Positions 1 through 11,218 are shown, counted from the stretch's first letter. The stretch: DNA of 64,000 nucleotides from Acinetobacter pittii ATCC 19004 = CIP 70.29 (GCF_000369045.1 NZ_KB849797.1:16749-80748), one strand, 5' to 3'. Notes: generated by a model from the sequence alone, not told the origin. Numbers and translations are program-made.

Positions 1-456
1 CATAGCAGCAAGCCCATCAACACCCGCACCCGATAATAAACGCAATATTACTGTTTCAGCCTGATCTTGCTGGTGATGAGCAAGCACTAAAATTTCGTTG
101 GCTTGTAAATGTTGTAGATAAGCGTAATAACGTGCCTGACGTGCTTGAGCTTCCAAATTACCGTCAGTAACTTGAACTTTTTGAATGGTATAAGGAATAT
201 TTAAACGAGTCGCTTGTTTAGCAACGAGTTCGCCCCACTCTGCACTTTTTGATTGCAGTTGATGATCTATGTAAATTATTCGGATCTTATGAGGGAAAAT
301 TTGAGACATCAAATGTAGTAGCAGCATTGAATCCATGCCACCACTACATCCAATAAGAAAAGTACTATTTTCTGAAAACTCTTGAGCCTGTTTTAAGACG
401 CAATGCCTAAATTTTCGCTGCCAAACTTCATTAAACGTTGATAACGTGCTTCGCAT
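1..456 (-). CDS. tilS: tRNA(Ile)-lysidine synthase, N-terminal part (runs off the window start)
   Basis: TilS uses ATP and lysine to convert the wobble cytidine of the minor tRNA-Ile to lysidine, changing its decoding from AUG to AUA. The visible 152 codons include the N-type ATP pyrophosphatase P-loop (SGGMDS, residues 39-44), followed by the IYIDHQL and [11 protein letters not shown] motifs typical of TilS. The 3' end lies before position 1. The ATG at 456 lies inside the end of accA, giving a 64-bp same-strand overlap. The start is inferred because it gives the usual short lead-in before the P-loop; no strong ribosome site is seen. accA directly upstream suggests co-transcription. Confidence 0.9.
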   Translation of the reverse strand, partial: MRSTLSTFNEVWQRKFRHCVLKQAQEFSENSTFLIGCSGGMDSMLLLHLMSQIFPHKIRIIYIDHQLQSKSAEWGELVAKQATRLNIPYTIQKVQVTDGNLEAQARQARYYAYLQHLQANEILVLAHHQQDQAETVILRLLSGAGVDGLAAM

Positions 457-1214
457 CGTTCATTTGCATCCATTGGTAGCAACTCATCCAAAGCTTGCTT
501 CAAAACTACTTTTAGGTTTTGCATGACTTGCTCAGGGTCTAAATGAGCCCCTTCGCCTTCATCTACTACATATTCAACAATACCTAGAGATTGTAATTTA
601 TCTGCTGTCAAACCTAAAGCTTCACTTGCTTGAGCCGCTTTTTCAGCAGTTTTCCATAAAATAGATGCACAGCCTTCTGGTGAAATCACAGAATAAATAC
701 TATGCGACAACATAATTACTCGGTCAGCAACACCAATACCTAAAGCACCACCAGAACCGCCTTCACCAAGTACTGTTGCGACAACAGGAACTTTCAAACT
801 TGAAAGTTGAGCAAGGCTAGTTGCAATTGCTTCAGCTTGTCCACGCTCTTCAGCACCAACACCTGGATAAGCACCCATAGTATCAATAAATGTGAAGACC
901 GGAAGATTAAAGCGCTCTGCCATATCTAATAGGCGTTGAGATTTACGGTAACCTTCTGGGTTAGCCATACCGAAGTTGTGCTTTAATTTTTCACGGGTAC
1001 TACGACCACGGTGTTGGCCAATAACCATCACAGGTTGACCATCAAAACGAGCAAGACCACCTACCATCGCACCATCGTCACCAAACAAACGATCACCATG
1101 CAAGGCATCAAACTCTGTAAAGATTTCACCGACATAATCTAGAAACTGCGGACGATCAGGATGACGTGCAATTTGAACCGTTGTCCACGCTTTGGACTGA
1201 GTAGCTTTTTTCAT
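393..1214 (-). CDS. accA: Acetyl-CoA carboxylase carboxyltransferase subunit alpha
   Basis: Alpha subunit of the carboxyltransferase half of acetyl-CoA carboxylase. It works with AccD to move the carboxyl group from biotin to acetyl-CoA, giving malonyl-CoA for fatty acid synthesis. The protein has 273 residues. It carries the crotonase-fold signatures [45 protein letters not shown] and [11 protein letters not shown]. It lacks the roughly 45-residue N-terminal helix found in E. coli AccA, a shortening that appears normal for Acinetobacter. A Met replaces the usual Pro in IDTMGAYPG. It lies just upstream of tilS and overlaps it. Confidence 0.97.
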   Translation of the reverse strand: MKKATQSKAWTTVQIARHPDRPQFLDYVGEIFTEFDALHGDRLFGDDGAMVGGLARFDGQPVMVIGQHRGRSTREKLKHNFGMANPEGYRKSQRLLDMAERFNLPVFTFIDTMGAYPGVGAEERGQAEAIATSLAQLSSLKVPVVATVLGEGGSGGALGIGVADRVIMLSHSIYSVISPEGCASILWKTAEKAAQASEALGLTADKLQSLGIVEYVVDEGEGAHLDPEQVMQNLKVVLKQALDELLPMDANERCEARYQRLMKFGSENLGIAS

Positions 1215-1232
1215 AGGTCGAATATTATCCCT

Positions 1233-2753
1233 TTAATCGATAAATTTTTCCGACTGAATATTCAATTCAATGTCCCAATGCTTAAACTGCTCTTGCTCAT
1301 CATGCAAGTCGGCAACTAACAATGGCCATTGTTTGGCATCACCAGAAACACTAAGTTGCCATTGTTGATCATTTATGATGGTCAGTTCAATGGCAGGAAG
1401 CATCTGATCACTTCGACTATGGTTGAGTAAAACTGCTAGGCGAAGTAATAAACATAGATAAAGTAATTTATGACCACCAGCCTTCAAAATTTCATTTTTT
1501 ACATCATTTCGCAATTTACGACGGTGGTGAGCGACCAAATGTGAAAGGTGATTTTGGTCAATTTGTGAGAAGCCCGGAATATCAGAATGCTGCAATAAAT
1601 AAGCACCATGACGGTGATACCCACCATGACTAATCGCCAAACCAATTTCGTGCAAATAGGCAGCTCGGCGCAGTAAGTCACTGTCTTCACTCGTTAAATT
1701 GAGAGGTTCTGCAACACCATCAAATAATTGTTGTGCTGTATTTACGACTCTTTCTGCTTGTTTTGGATCAGCGTTATAACGTCCCATTAAAGCTTGTACA
1801 CTACGATCACGGATATCTTCATGTTTAAAACGACCTAATAGGTCATACATGACTCCTTCACGTAATGCACCATCAGAATATGCCAAACGATCAATTTCTA
1901 AAACCTCAAAAACTGCGTACAAAATTGCCAATCCGGCTGGCAAAACTGCTCGTCGGTCTTCTCTTAACCCTTCAAAATCAATTTCAGAAATATTTTTAAA
2001 CTTAAGTAATTTATCTTTGAGTTTGTATAACCCTTCTCGAGTGACGTTTTCTTGCTCATCACTCAAGCCCATATTCACCATAATTTGGCGGCAAGCTTTA
2101 ATCGTTCCACTAGAACCAACGACAGTATCCCAACCTTCCATTTTATACGTTGTTGCAATAGCTGAAAGTTCTTTACGGGCAGCAACTACTGCTTTATCAA
2201 AGGCTTTTTGTGTGATTTCGCCATCGGCAAAGTAGGCTTTTGTATAAGCCACACATCCCATTTGCAATGACTCTGTATAAATAGGCTCAAACTCTTCACC
2301 AATAATGAACTCAGTAGAACCACCACCAATATCTACAACTAAACGTCGACCACCATTTGCCATGGTATGCGATACGCCAAGATAAATCAGACGCGCTTCT
2401 TCTCGCCCAGCAATAATTTCAATAGGTTTAGGCAAAATTTCTGCTGCTTTTTGGATAAATTCATGACCATTTTTTGCCTGACGCAAGGCATTGGTCGCCA
2501 CAATTCTTAAACGATTTGGTTGAACAGAGCTTAATCTTCCAACAAAACGAGCCAAGCAGGCTAAGCCTCGTTGCTGAGCGGCTTCTGTTAGGTTTTTATT
2601 CTCATCTAAACCAGCTGCAAGCTGTACTTTTTCTGACATCGAAGCAACTTTTTTAACTTCACCATGATCTACCCGTGCAATTGCAAGGTGAAAACTGTTC
2701 GACCCCATATCTATGGCAGCAAGTAATTCTTCATCAATCAGAAAATCAGACAT
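1233..2753 (-). CDS. ppx: Exopolyphosphatase, Ppx/GppA family
   Basis: The enzyme removes terminal phosphate from polyphosphate chains, and family members also act on pppGpp. The 506-residue product has the ASKHA-fold phosphate loops AAIDMGSNSFHLAIA near the N-terminus and VVDIGGGSTEFIIG near residue 140. An HD-like C-terminal region contains AAYLHEIGLAISHGGYHRH. This is the long Ppx/GppA layout rather than the short form. I chose the ATG at 2753 (MSDFLIDEEL); an upstream in-frame ATG at 2780 would add nine unlikely residues. Ppx versus GppA cannot be settled by eye. It is divergent from trxA. Confidence 0.9.
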   Translation of the reverse strand: MSDFLIDEELLAAIDMGSNSFHLAIARVDHGEVKKVASMSEKVQLAAGLDENKNLTEAAQQRGLACLARFVGRLSSVQPNRLRIVATNALRQAKNGHEFIQKAAEILPKPIEIIAGREEARLIYLGVSHTMANGGRRLVVDIGGGSTEFIIGEEFEPIYTESLQMGCVAYTKAYFADGEITQKAFDKAVVAARKELSAIATTYKMEGWDTVVGSSGTIKACRQIMVNMGLSDEQENVTREGLYKLKDKLLKFKNISEIDFEGLREDRRAVLPAGLAILYAVFEVLEIDRLAYSDGALREGVMYDLLGRFKHEDIRDRSVQALMGRYNADPKQAERVVNTAQQLFDGVAEPLNLTSEDSDLLRRAAYLHEIGLAISHGGYHRHGAYLLQHSDIPGFSQIDQNHLSHLVAHHRRKLRNDVKNEILKAGGHKLLYLCLLLRLAVLLNHSRSDQMLPAIELTIINDQQWQLSVSGDAKQWPLLVADLHDEQEQFKHWDIELNIQSEKFID

Positions 2754-3028
2754 TATTGAACTAAACCCATAACAATTCACGCTTAGAGTAATTCACAAGA
2801 ATGCAATTGAAAAGCCATTTTCATCAACAATTAGCTGTCATTTAAATTTTTCTATTTATAAGTCGATTGTACAAGTCGATGATGAATATCGTGAGCATCC
2901 ATTAGACAAATTTAGTTAAGCCTTGAATAATAGCATCAAACCCTTACATTGAACTAAGTAGCTATGTAATACTGATAGAGATAATTTCTCCTGTAATAGC
3001 ACTTTTTTTTAAAAATTGGAGCCGTACC

Positions 3029-3355
3029 ATGTCTGCGACTATTGTAAATACAACTGATGATAACTTCCAAGCAGATGTTTTAGATGCTGAAACCCCTGTA
3101 CTTGTTGACTTCTGGGCAGGATGGTGTGCACCTTGTAAAGCGATCGCACCTGTTCTTGAAGACCTATCAAGTGAATATGCTGGTAAAGTAAAAATTGTTA
3201 AAGTTGATGTGACTTCTTGCGAAGATACAGCAGTGAAATACAACATCCGTAACATTCCTGCTTTACTACTTTTCAAAAATGGTGAAGTTGTAGCTCAACA
3301 AATTGGTGCTGTACCTCGCTCTAAACTTGTTAGCTTTATTGATGAAAACGTTTAA
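3029..3355 (+). CDS. trxA: Thioredoxin 1
   Basis: Cytosolic dithiol-disulfide oxidoreductase that passes electrons from thioredoxin reductase to reductases such as ribonucleotide reductase. At 108 residues it has the normal length. The active site is WAGWCAPCK, with CAPC instead of the more usual CGPC. The cis-proline segment RNIPALLLF and the C-terminal GAVPRSKL helix start are present. A GGAG ribosome site lies 9 bases before the ATG. A strong hairpin terminator follows. The trxA-rho order is common in gamma-proteobacteria. Confidence 0.97.
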   Translation: MSATIVNTTDDNFQADVLDAETPVLVDFWAGWCAPCKAIAPVLEDLSSEYAGKVKIVKVDVTSCEDTAVKYNIRNIPALLLFKNGEVVAQQIGAVPRSKLVSFIDENV

Positions 3356-3372
3356 GTCAAAATGCTAAAAAA

Positions 3373-3408
3373 GAAATACGCTATACTTTTTTATAGCGTA
3401 TTTTTTTC
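3373..3408 (+). terminator. Rho-independent terminator after trxA
   Basis: An 11-bp perfect stem (3375-3385 with 3392-3402), a 6-base loop and a run of T. It separates trxA from rho. Confidence 0.85.
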
Positions 3409-3578
3409 GCCTATAAATTGACAAATTTGCTAGGCTGGCTTATATTGCATGCTCAAGAGGCACTGAAGGGAATCATCTTCGTCCGGCTTCTTACAAGACA
3501 CAAACATAAAGATCGCCACTCGGCAACAGAAATTGTTTTTTCACATTTCTCTTCGAAACAATTAATCAGACTTCTGAA

Positions 3579-3608
3579 TTGTTATTGTGTAAATACAATT
3601 GCGATAAT
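3579..3608 (+). promoter_or_regulatory. Probable rho promoter
   Basis: TTGTTA (3579-3584) and GATAAT (3603-3608) lie 18 bp apart, about 70 bp before the rho start. The whole 320-bp stretch between trxA and rho holds no convincing gene and is best read as the promoter and leader of rho. No clear Shine-Dalgarno precedes the rho ATG. Confidence 0.4.
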
Positions 3609-3676
3609 CTTTTTTGTATGCGAGCGATTTTTCTCCTTTTTAAACCACACTCTACTCTTTCCTAATTCTGACCCTT

Positions 3677-4945
3677 ATGAATTTAACTGAACTCAAGAAA
3701 AAACCAATCGGCGAACTAATTAAAATTGCTGAATTTATGGGCCTGGAAGGTATGGCTCGTAACAGAAAGCAAGATATTATTTTTGCCATTTTGAAACGCC
3801 ATGCGATGAATGGCGAAGAAATTTTTGGTGACGGCGTTCTCGAAATTCTCTCTGATGGTTTTGGTTTTTTGCGTTCTGCCGCAGGTTCGTATTTAGCAGG
3901 TCCGGATGATATTTATGTGAGTCCTTCACAGATCCGACGCTTTAACTTGCGTACAGGTGATACCATCACAGGTACTATTCGCCCTCCAAAAGAAGGTGAG
4001 CGTTATTTTGCGTTGCTCAAAGTTAACCAGATTAACTATGACACGCCAGAAAATTCTCGAAATAAAATTTTATTTGAAAACTTAACTCCCCTTTTCCCGA
4101 CCGAACAATTGGTTATGGAATTAGGTAATGGTACGACAGAAGACTTAACTGCTCGTGTCGTTGATTTAGTTGCGCCAATTGGTAAAGGCCAACGTTCTAT
4201 TATTGTTGCACCGCCGAAAGCGGGTAAAACAATGTTACTTCAAAATATTGCTCAATCGATTGTTAGAAACAATCCAGAAGTATTCTTGATTGTTCTATTA
4301 ATTGACGAACGTCCAGAAGAAGTAACCGAAATGGAGCGTACTGTTCGCGGTGAAGTTATTGCGTCAACATTTGATGAAGCACCAGCTCGCCATGTACAAG
4401 TTGCAGAAATGGTAATTGAAAAAGCTAAACGTCTTGTTGAGCACAAAAAAGATGTTGTGATTCTTCTTGACTCTATTACCCGCCTTGCACGTGCTTACAA
4501 CACTGTTATTCCGTCATCAGGCAAAGTATTAACTGGTGGTGTAGACGCTCATGCATTAGAGCGCCCTAAGCGTTTCTTCGGTGCAGCACGTAATATCGAA
4601 GAAGGTGGCTCACTTACGATCATCTCTACTGCTTTGATTGAAACAGGCAGTAAAATGGATGATGTAATTTATGAAGAATTCAAAGGTACAGGTAACCAAG
4701 AGATCACTCTTGATCGCCGTATTGCTGAAAAACGTGTCTTCCCTGCTATGAATATCAAAAAATCTGGCACACGTCGTGAAGAGCGTTTAATGGATGAAGA
4801 TAAATTACGCAAAGTATGGATCCTCCGTAAGCTACTTCACCCTATGGATGAGTTGGCAGCAATGGAATTCTTACTTGACCGCATGAAAGAAACCAAAACA
4901 AATGATGATTTCTTTGATCAAATGAAACGTAAAGCTTCAACTTAA
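3677..4945 (+). CDS. rho: Transcription termination factor Rho
   Basis: Hexameric RNA-dependent ATPase and helicase that terminates transcription. The 422 residues contain the Rho N-terminal helical domain ([17 protein letters not shown]), the cold-shock-like RNA-binding domain with DGFGFLRS, the Walker A loop [10 protein letters not shown] near residue 180 and the Walker B strand [16 protein letters not shown]. The R-loop region [14 protein letters not shown] is intact. The length matches E. coli Rho (419). It is monocistronic, with its own leader and a strong terminator. Confidence 0.98.
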   Translation: MNLTELKKKPIGELIKIAEFMGLEGMARNRKQDIIFAILKRHAMNGEEIFGDGVLEILSDGFGFLRSAAGSYLAGPDDIYVSPSQIRRFNLRTGDTITGTIRPPKEGERYFALLKVNQINYDTPENSRNKILFENLTPLFPTEQLVMELGNGTTEDLTARVVDLVAPIGKGQRSIIVAPPKAGKTMLLQNIAQSIVRNNPEVFLIVLLIDERPEEVTEMERTVRGEVIASTFDEAPARHVQVAEMVIEKAKRLVEHKKDVVILLDSITRLARAYNTVIPSSGKVLTGGVDAHALERPKRFFGAARNIEEGGSLTIISTALIETGSKMDDVIYEEFKGTGNQEITLDRRIAEKRVFPAMNIKKSGTRREERLMDEDKLRKVWILRKLLHPMDELAAMEFLLDRMKETKTNDDFFDQMKRKAST

Positions 4946-4960
4946 GTAATTAAGCCTTCA

Positions 4961-4990
4961 AAAAAAGCCACTCTTTTGAGTGGCTTTTTA
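4961..4990 (+). terminator. Rho-independent terminator after rho
   Basis: Stem AAAAGCCACTC/GAGTGGCTTTT (4963-4973 with 4978-4988) with a TTTT loop and a T tract. Confidence 0.9.
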
Positions 4991-5356
4991 TTTGGTTGAC
5001 AAGCTTTACACAAAAATACATTTTGCTTATTTTTATGTAAAATTATTTATAAGCTTTTGATAATAAATATTTTTGCATAAAAAAGCTTAGTTTTTTTAGT
5101 AGCTTACCTCTACCTTTTCCAATATACACGAGCTGATTAATTGTTTTTTTCTGTTAAAAAACAGTCTGTTTTTCTCTTTTTCATACGTTTTTTTGACAGA
5201 CGACAGTAGTATTTCAGCATTTGCAGTGATAGCATAGCGGCAGACCAGTTAGACTGCTCCATGCGTTGTTACCTAGCTACGTTTTAGGAATAATAAAAGC
5301 AAAACAGTCCAACTTAGGTTTTTTTAATCTCAAATCTTTTTTGTGAGAGTGATGCC
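4991..5356 (+). promoter_or_regulatory. Non-coding stretch upstream of the alanine-rich lipoprotein gene
   Basis: This 366-bp stretch holds no gene I can support. It contains two TTGACA hexamers (4996-5001 and 5193-5198) that could be -35 elements, though neither has a convincing -10 at the right distance. It also has an 8-bp perfect dyad, AAAAACAG-T-CTGTTTTT, at about 5157-5173. It probably carries the promoter and a long 5' leader of the downstream gene. Confidence 0.35.
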
Positions 5357-5599
5357 ATGTTATTCAAAAAATTCGCTGTTGCTGCTGCTGTTGCTGCTAC
5401 TTTAGCTTTCGTTGGTTGTTCTAAGAAAGAAGAAGCTCCTGCTGCTGCTTCTGAAGCTGTAGCTGCTGCTTCTGAAGCTACTGAAGCTGCTTCTGAAGCT
5501 GCTGTAGCTGTTGACGCTGCTGCTTCTGAAACTGCTGCCGCTGCTTCTGACGTTGCTGCTGCTGCTTCTGACGTTGCTGCTGCTTCTGCTGCACACTAA
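5357..5599 (+). CDS. Alanine-rich lipoprotein of unknown function
   Basis: An 80-residue protein with a lipoprotein signal: MLFKKF, a hydrophobic Ala-rich core and the lipobox FVGC with Cys at residue 21. The mature part opens SKKEEAPAAA. It then repeats short units of the AASEA/AASDVA type almost to the end, so it is nearly all Ala, Ser, Glu, Val and Asp. Such a sequence should form a helix, like the Lpp or alanine-zipper type of envelope lipoprotein, but no family was recognised. The high GCT codon use (GCTGCTGCTTCTGAA repeats) suggests strong expression. It has its own terminator. Confidence 0.8.
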   Translation: MLFKKFAVAAAVAATLAFVGCSKKEEAPAAASEAVAAASEATEAASEAAVAVDAAASETAAAASDVAAAASDVAAASAAH

Positions 5600-5620
5600 T
5601 CTATATTCTAGATTAGATAA

Positions 5621-5648
5621 AAAAGAGGACATTTTGTCCTCTTTTTTT
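5621..5648 (+). terminator. Rho-independent terminator after the alanine-rich lipoprotein gene
   Basis: Stem AAAAGAGGAC/GTCCTCTTTT with an ATTTT loop and a long T run. A second 7-bp inverted repeat (CTAATCT/AGATTAG, 5597-5617) begins at the stop codon and may shield the mRNA 3' end. Confidence 0.88.
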
Positions 5649-5724
5649 ATATCTAAATTTTGATTTTCTAAGATTAAGCGGTCCTATATTGCTGCCCAAT
5701 AAACTATATAAAGCTATTTAAAAT

Positions 5725-5753
5725 ATAAAAAAAGCAGATCAATCGATCTGCTC
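5725..5753 (-). terminator. Terminator overlapping the end of ihfA
   Basis: Read on the minus strand, AGCAGATC/GATCTGCT (5745-5752 with 5733-5740, loop GATT) is followed by seven T. The upstream arm lies in the last ihfA codons and the stop codon falls at the loop. Confidence 0.8.
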
Positions 5754-6035
5754 ATTTCCAACGCGTTGTCTAAACTTCTGACCCGCTCTGAAGGTCACTA
5801 CCCTACGTGCTGAAATTGGAATTTCTTCACCTGTCTTAGGGTTACGTCCTGGACGTTCGCGTTTATCTCTTAACTCGAAATTACCAAAACCAGAAAGCTT
5901 AACCTGCTCCCCTGCAATAAGTGCTTGGCTAATCTCGTCAAAGAACAACTCGACCATTTGTTTTGCTTCACGGCGATTTAAGCTGGTTAACTCACTTAAA
6001 TGATCAGCCATGTCTGCTTTAGTTAATGCTGTCAT
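5739..6035 (-). CDS. ihfA: Integration host factor subunit alpha
   Basis: Subunit of the IHF heterodimer, which bends DNA sharply and assists recombination, replication and transcription. The 98 residues follow the HU/IHF fold, starting [13 protein letters not shown]. The signature [21 protein letters not shown] leads into the DNA-binding beta-arm. This matches IhfA rather than HU, and the position directly after pheT is the standard ihfA location. The start overlaps the pheT stop by four bases (ATGA), indicating translational coupling. Confidence 0.96.
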   Translation of the reverse strand: MTALTKADMADHLSELTSLNRREAKQMVELFFDEISQALIAGEQVKLSGFGNFELRDKRERPGRNPKTGEEIPISARRVVTFRAGQKFRQRVGNEQID

Positions 6036-8413
6036 GAGGCCCTCAATGTCGCTTGATAAGTGTTTTCCAACACTTGGATTATATTGTCCATACCAGATTT
6101 AATTTCAGCATCTTCAAGCGTACGTGAAGGATGTTGCCATAATAATGCAAACGCCAATGAGCGCTTACCTTCTTCGACACCCTGCCCCGTATACACATCG
6201 AATAACCATGTAGAGTCTAAAAGCTCTCCACCAGTTTTTTCGATTAACTGCTGAATATCTCTAACATTTATATTATCAGAGATTAAAAGCGCAATATCAC
6301 GTCTGATCGAAGGAAAACGTGATAATTCTGTAAAATTAGATACATAAGATTGCAAAACGGCTGTTTGATCGAGTTCAGCAACCCACGTTGTTGTTAAATC
6401 AAGCTCATTTTCTAGAGATGGATGCAAACGTCCTAAATAACCAATTGATTGTCCATCAACTAAAATTTCAGCAGACTGCCCCGGATGCAACCATGCAAGC
6501 TCAGAACGTACATATTCAACTTTGACACGACCAGCAGCCAAAATCTCTTCTATCTCTCCTTTGAAGTCAAAGAAATCCATTGGTTGAGGCTTCACATGCC
6601 AAGATTCTGGTTGTTGGGAGCCAACTGCCACTAGAGCTAAAGTTGGAATCTGTTTTAGATCTTCAATACTCTTAGCATCTTGATAATCAAAACGCAGTCC
6701 TAATTCAAAGAAACGAACACGGCTTTGCTGACGGTTAAGATTATATTGTACGCAAGGAATTAAACTTGAAAGCAAAGTACTACGCATCGCAGCCAAATCA
6801 CTTGAAATTGGATTTGCTAGCATTAACGGATTTACTTGCGGGTTCAATTGCTTTTCAAGTTTTGCATCAGCAAAGCTAAAACTAATTGCTTCTTGATAGC
6901 CTAAAGTCACGATAGTTTGACGCAACTCTGCAATTTCAAATCGGTCTTGATATTTAGCTAATTGAACATCCATGCTTGGTAAGCTAATTTGGATATTGTC
7001 ATAACCATCAATACGTGCCACTTCTTCAATTAAGTCTTGATAAATAGCCATATCATAGCGATGTGATGGAGGCACTACGCTCCACTCACCTTCAGCTTTA
7101 ACAGTTACTTCACATCCTAGTCGATTTAAAGCATCTGCAATGAAATCAGCCGTCAATTGATATCCCAACAATTGGTCTACCTGAGCTTGTTTCAGTTCAA
7201 TTGCTTCACGTTTTGGTAAAATTTCAGTTTTTTCAGCTACAGTAATTGGACCAAACTCACCACCTGCTAACTCTTGAATAAGCTGCGAAGCACGGTTCAT
7301 GGCAATTAACGGCAACTCAAAATCTACACCACGTTCATAACGCTGCGAAGAATCAGTATGCAAGCCAAAACGACGAGCACGTCCAGCAATAGCAAGTGGC
7401 GCGAAGAATGCACTTTCTAGGAAAATGTCAGTTGTGTCATCAGTTACGCTTGATGCTAAACCACCCATGATACCTGCGATTGCTAAAGCTTTCTGGTCAT
7501 CAGCAATCACCATAATATCTTCTTGCAATTCAACTTCTTGATCATTAAGGAGCTGTAATTTTTCTTGTGGCTGAGCTTGACGCACATGTACAGTCCCTTC
7601 GATTTTAGCTAAATCGAAAGCATGCATTGGCTGCCCCAGTTCCATAAGGACATAGTTCGTCACATCAACCAAAATACTGTGCGTGCGAATTCCTGAACGA
7701 GCTAAAGCCTGTTCCATCCACTCAGGTGTAGCAGCTTTTACATTAACGTTTTTAATTACACGTCCTAAGTAGCGTGGAGCACCTTCAGTGCTGATCACTA
7801 CTTTCTTCTCATCAGCAATTGTCGCATCAACTGACTTAATATCAGCTTCATTCATTTGCAGTTGGTTAATTACTGCAATCTCACGAGCGATACCACGGAT
7901 ACTGAAACAGTCACCACGGTTTGGTGTAATACTGATATCGATGACATTATCATCGAGTTTTAAGTATTCACGGATGTTTACCCCTACTGGAGCATCGGTA
8001 GGTAACTCAAGCAAACCATCGATTTTATCTTCAAGATCAATTTCAGAAGCACCACAAAGCATGCCTTGTGACTCAACTCCACGAAGTTTACCTTTTTTGA
8101 TTTTGAAATCACCCGGTAATACAGCACCAATCGTTGCAACTGGAGCTTTCATGCCAGCACGAACATTCGGTGCCCCACAAACAATTTGTAAAGGCTCGCC
8201 CGAACCAATATTAACTGTCGTTACACGCAAACGATCTGCATCTGGATGCTGCTCAACTGTTAAAACTTCGCCGACCACGACGCCAGTAAATGGCTTGGCA
8301 ACAGGTGCAAGTTCGTCAACTTCAAGACCAAGCATAGTTAACTGATCAGACAATGTCTCACTATCAATTGCTGGGTTAACCCATGTGCGTAGCCAATTTT
8401 CGCTAATCTTCAT
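6032..8413 (-). CDS. pheT: Phenylalanine-tRNA ligase beta subunit
   Basis: Large subunit of the (alpha-beta)2 phenylalanyl-tRNA synthetase. The 793 residues include an N-terminal EMAP-type tRNA-binding domain ([20 protein letters not shown]), the B3/B4 editing region, the B5 domain and a C-terminal FDX-ACB anticodon-binding domain ([16 protein letters not shown]). The length agrees with E. coli PheT (795). It sits between pheS and ihfA on the same strand, 32 bp after pheS. Confidence 0.98.
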   Translation of the reverse strand: MKISENWLRTWVNPAIDSETLSDQLTMLGLEVDELAPVAKPFTGVVVGEVLTVEQHPDADRLRVTTVNIGSGEPLQIVCGAPNVRAGMKAPVATIGAVLPGDFKIKKGKLRGVESQGMLCGASEIDLEDKIDGLLELPTDAPVGVNIREYLKLDDNVIDISITPNRGDCFSIRGIAREIAVINQLQMNEADIKSVDATIADEKKVVISTEGAPRYLGRVIKNVNVKAATPEWMEQALARSGIRTHSILVDVTNYVLMELGQPMHAFDLAKIEGTVHVRQAQPQEKLQLLNDQEVELQEDIMVIADDQKALAIAGIMGGLASSVTDDTTDIFLESAFFAPLAIAGRARRFGLHTDSSQRYERGVDFELPLIAMNRASQLIQELAGGEFGPITVAEKTEILPKREAIELKQAQVDQLLGYQLTADFIADALNRLGCEVTVKAEGEWSVVPPSHRYDMAIYQDLIEEVARIDGYDNIQISLPSMDVQLAKYQDRFEIAELRQTIVTLGYQEAISFSFADAKLEKQLNPQVNPLMLANPISSDLAAMRSTLLSSLIPCVQYNLNRQQSRVRFFELGLRFDYQDAKSIEDLKQIPTLALVAVGSQQPESWHVKPQPMDFFDFKGEIEEILAAGRVKVEYVRSELAWLHPGQSAEILVDGQSIGYLGRLHPSLENELDLTTTWVAELDQTAVLQSYVSNFTELSRFPSIRRDIALLISDNINVRDIQQLIEKTGGELLDSTWLFDVYTGQGVEEGKRSLAFALLWQHPSRTLEDAEIKSGMDNIIQVLENTYQATLRAS

Positions 8414-8445
8414 CTTTATAAACCTTTTTTAATCCTGAAAAATTG

Positions 8446-9486
<1,041 letters not shown>

Positions 9487-9584
9487 TCATCGAATTGATG
9501 AAGTTTATCCATCATGAAAAATGTATTAGGCAACAAAAAGATAAAACGTATAAGATAGTAGTATCGTCAATGAGATCAACTATT

Positions 9585-10577
9585 ATGGCGCTTAATCAGA
9601 TTTGGAAACAACAACTTACGCTTGTGACATATGGTAATGAATACCTCCGTCAGAATTTAAGCTTTAACCAATGGCGACAACATCATATTTTCGACCATCA
9701 TAGTTTTCAGTTTCGTGACTTAACTTCTCAACATTTGTTGGCCCAACACTTTCAAGTCTGGCTAGAAGCATTAAAAAAACAAGGCACCTCAAAACTCAGC
9801 TTACATTTATCAAGCCTTCTCAATGAAGAGCAAAATCCAAACGGTAATATCGAGCTCTTACCTTATACTCATTTTATCGTGAGCCATCAGAATGATAAGA
9901 AGTTTGCTTGGATTTTTGGCCATGAGCTTGCCGAATGGTATAACAATGATAATGAGTTTGAAGCCCCTGCCTCACAAACCTGTGAGCTTCGTTTAGAAAC
10001 TTTCTGGCGTTTTGAACTCAATGAAAAATTATCAAAAAAAATTGAAGCTGATTTAAAAAATCCGCCATGGCAAGAAATAGCTGACTTTATGGATAGTGAA
10101 TTATTTCGTAGTAAATATGCAGCAGGCTTTGAGGAACCAGAACTTCAAAATGCTCTTTTTGATGGTACAAATATTAAAAGCTTAGAGCCAAAACTTGCAT
10201 TAATTCCAGAGAATTATCCCGCAGATTATGCCCATCAACTTTTATCTCGTACTCAAGCATTAGCTGATTATTTAGAACAGAAGAAACGCCTTGCAAATGA
10301 TCCTTTGGGAGAAGAACTAGACCAAGAGCAACTCATTAATTTAAGAAACTTTACACAAAAAACTGATGATTTGTTTGCCAAGCTTATTGTGAAAGTTGCC
10401 AACCATTATCAGACAGCTCAGATGGTGCCTGTAGTTAAAGCATCTCCATTTGAGCAATCAAATGAAAATCCACAGCATCTCAAGTCTCAGCACCATAAAG
10501 GCACTGGTTCAGGCGTGATTAAGCTCATTATTTTAACCATTATTATTTGTGCTTTGGCTTATTATTTTGGACTTTAA
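9585..10577 (+). CDS. Tail-anchored protein of unknown function
   Basis: A 330-residue protein I do not recognise. It is soluble-looking and rich in His, Gln and aromatic residues. It ends in a basic linker (HLKSQHHKGTG) and one hydrophobic segment (residues about 311-328, VIKLIILTIIICALAYYF) right at the C-terminus, so it should be a tail-anchored inner-membrane protein facing the cytosol. The ATG at 9585 was preferred to one at 9495 because a TATAAGAT-like -10 element lies between them near 9549. The next gene follows closely on the same strand and encodes an exported protein. Confidence 0.7.
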   Translation: MALNQIWKQQLTLVTYGNEYLRQNLSFNQWRQHHIFDHHSFQFRDLTSQHLLAQHFQVWLEALKKQGTSKLSLHLSSLLNEEQNPNGNIELLPYTHFIVSHQNDKKFAWIFGHELAEWYNNDNEFEAPASQTCELRLETFWRFELNEKLSKKIEADLKNPPWQEIADFMDSELFRSKYAAGFEEPELQNALFDGTNIKSLEPKLALIPENYPADYAHQLLSRTQALADYLEQKKRLANDPLGEELDQEQLINLRNFTQKTDDLFAKLIVKVANHYQTAQMVPVVKASPFEQSNENPQHLKSQHHKGTGSGVIKLIILTIIICALAYYFGL

Positions 10578-10589
10578 CCATTGGAATAT

Positions 10590-11204
10590 ATGAAAATGAT
10601 ATATAAAAGATTACTACTAATATTTATTGCATTATATTCCATGGCCACATATGCACAACAAGATATTTCAAACCAAGAAAAAAGTTCCGTTAATTTCCCT
10701 GTAATAGAATTTACACTCAGTCAGATTCAACAAGAATTAAAACAATTACAGTCCATTGAAAATCAAGAGCATCCCAAGTATTCAGCCTTAGCTCAACAAT
10801 GGTCTGAAAATAACTCCAGGATTAACGATTTTATATTTTCACCGCTTAATAATAAAACACAATTAATAAAAGAAAATTTTGAATTATTACAAAAGCAATT
10901 GGATAAAACAAAAAAACTTAAACAAGAACTTAATGAAATGAGAATTAGTTTATTAAAAGAAGATAATATAAATCTAGCGCAGTTAGACATTAAAACAGAA
11001 CAAGGCCTATCTTTAAAGAAACTTTATTTAGAACGCAATCAAATATGTATGCAATATTTTCAGAACGAATTAACAAATACCGCTTTAAATGCCATAAATA
11101 TGGACTTAAAACAACAATTCACACAAGCTAATTCTAGAGTACAAGAGCTGTCTACGACACTATCTGAAAAATATAATATTCCTGATAATAAAAAAGACCG
11201 CTAA
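10590..11204 (+). CDS. Exported coiled-coil protein of unknown function
   Basis: About 204 residues, not recognised. A clear signal peptide (KMIYKRLLLIFIALYSMATYA, cleavage likely before QQD) is followed by a Gln/Leu/Lys-rich mature part with heptad-like spacing (QIQQELKQLQSIENQ; LLQKQLDKTKKLKQELNEM), so a periplasmic helical or coiled-coil protein is likely. It begins a few bases after the preceding tail-anchored protein gene, so the two are probably one operon. Several starts are possible (TTG 10581, ATG 10590, ATG 10596). It ends at a bidirectional terminator shared with rplT. Confidence 0.7.
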   Translation: MKMIYKRLLLIFIALYSMATYAQQDISNQEKSSVNFPVIEFTLSQIQQELKQLQSIENQEHPKYSALAQQWSENNSRINDFIFSPLNNKTQLIKENFELLQKQLDKTKKLKQELNEMRISLLKEDNINLAQLDIKTEQGLSLKKLYLERNQICMQYFQNELTNTALNAINMDLKQQFTQANSRVQELSTTLSEKYNIPDNKKDR

Positions 11205-11218
11205 AAAGCGGTCTTTCT
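11191..11218. terminator. Bidirectional terminator between the exported protein gene and rplT
   Basis: AAAGACCGC/GCGGTCTTT stem with A and T tracts on both sides, placed between convergent genes. Confidence 0.85.

Noticed and set aside
3418..3690. A 90-codon open frame between trxA and rho
   Set aside because: It starts with TTG, has no ribosome site or family resemblance, and overlaps the rho start. Better read as the rho leader.
5430..5597. Tandem GCTGCTTCTGA-like repeats resembling a direct-repeat array
   Set aside because: They follow the codon pattern of the alanine-rich protein; there are no unique spacers, so not a CRISPR array.
5402..5632. Serine-rich frame antisense to the alanine-rich lipoprotein gene
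   Set aside because: Its composition is the simple mirror of GCT-rich codons and it runs into the terminator.
7788..8345. A 185-codon frame antisense to pheT
   Set aside because: A shadow of a highly conserved gene; no start signal or family motif.
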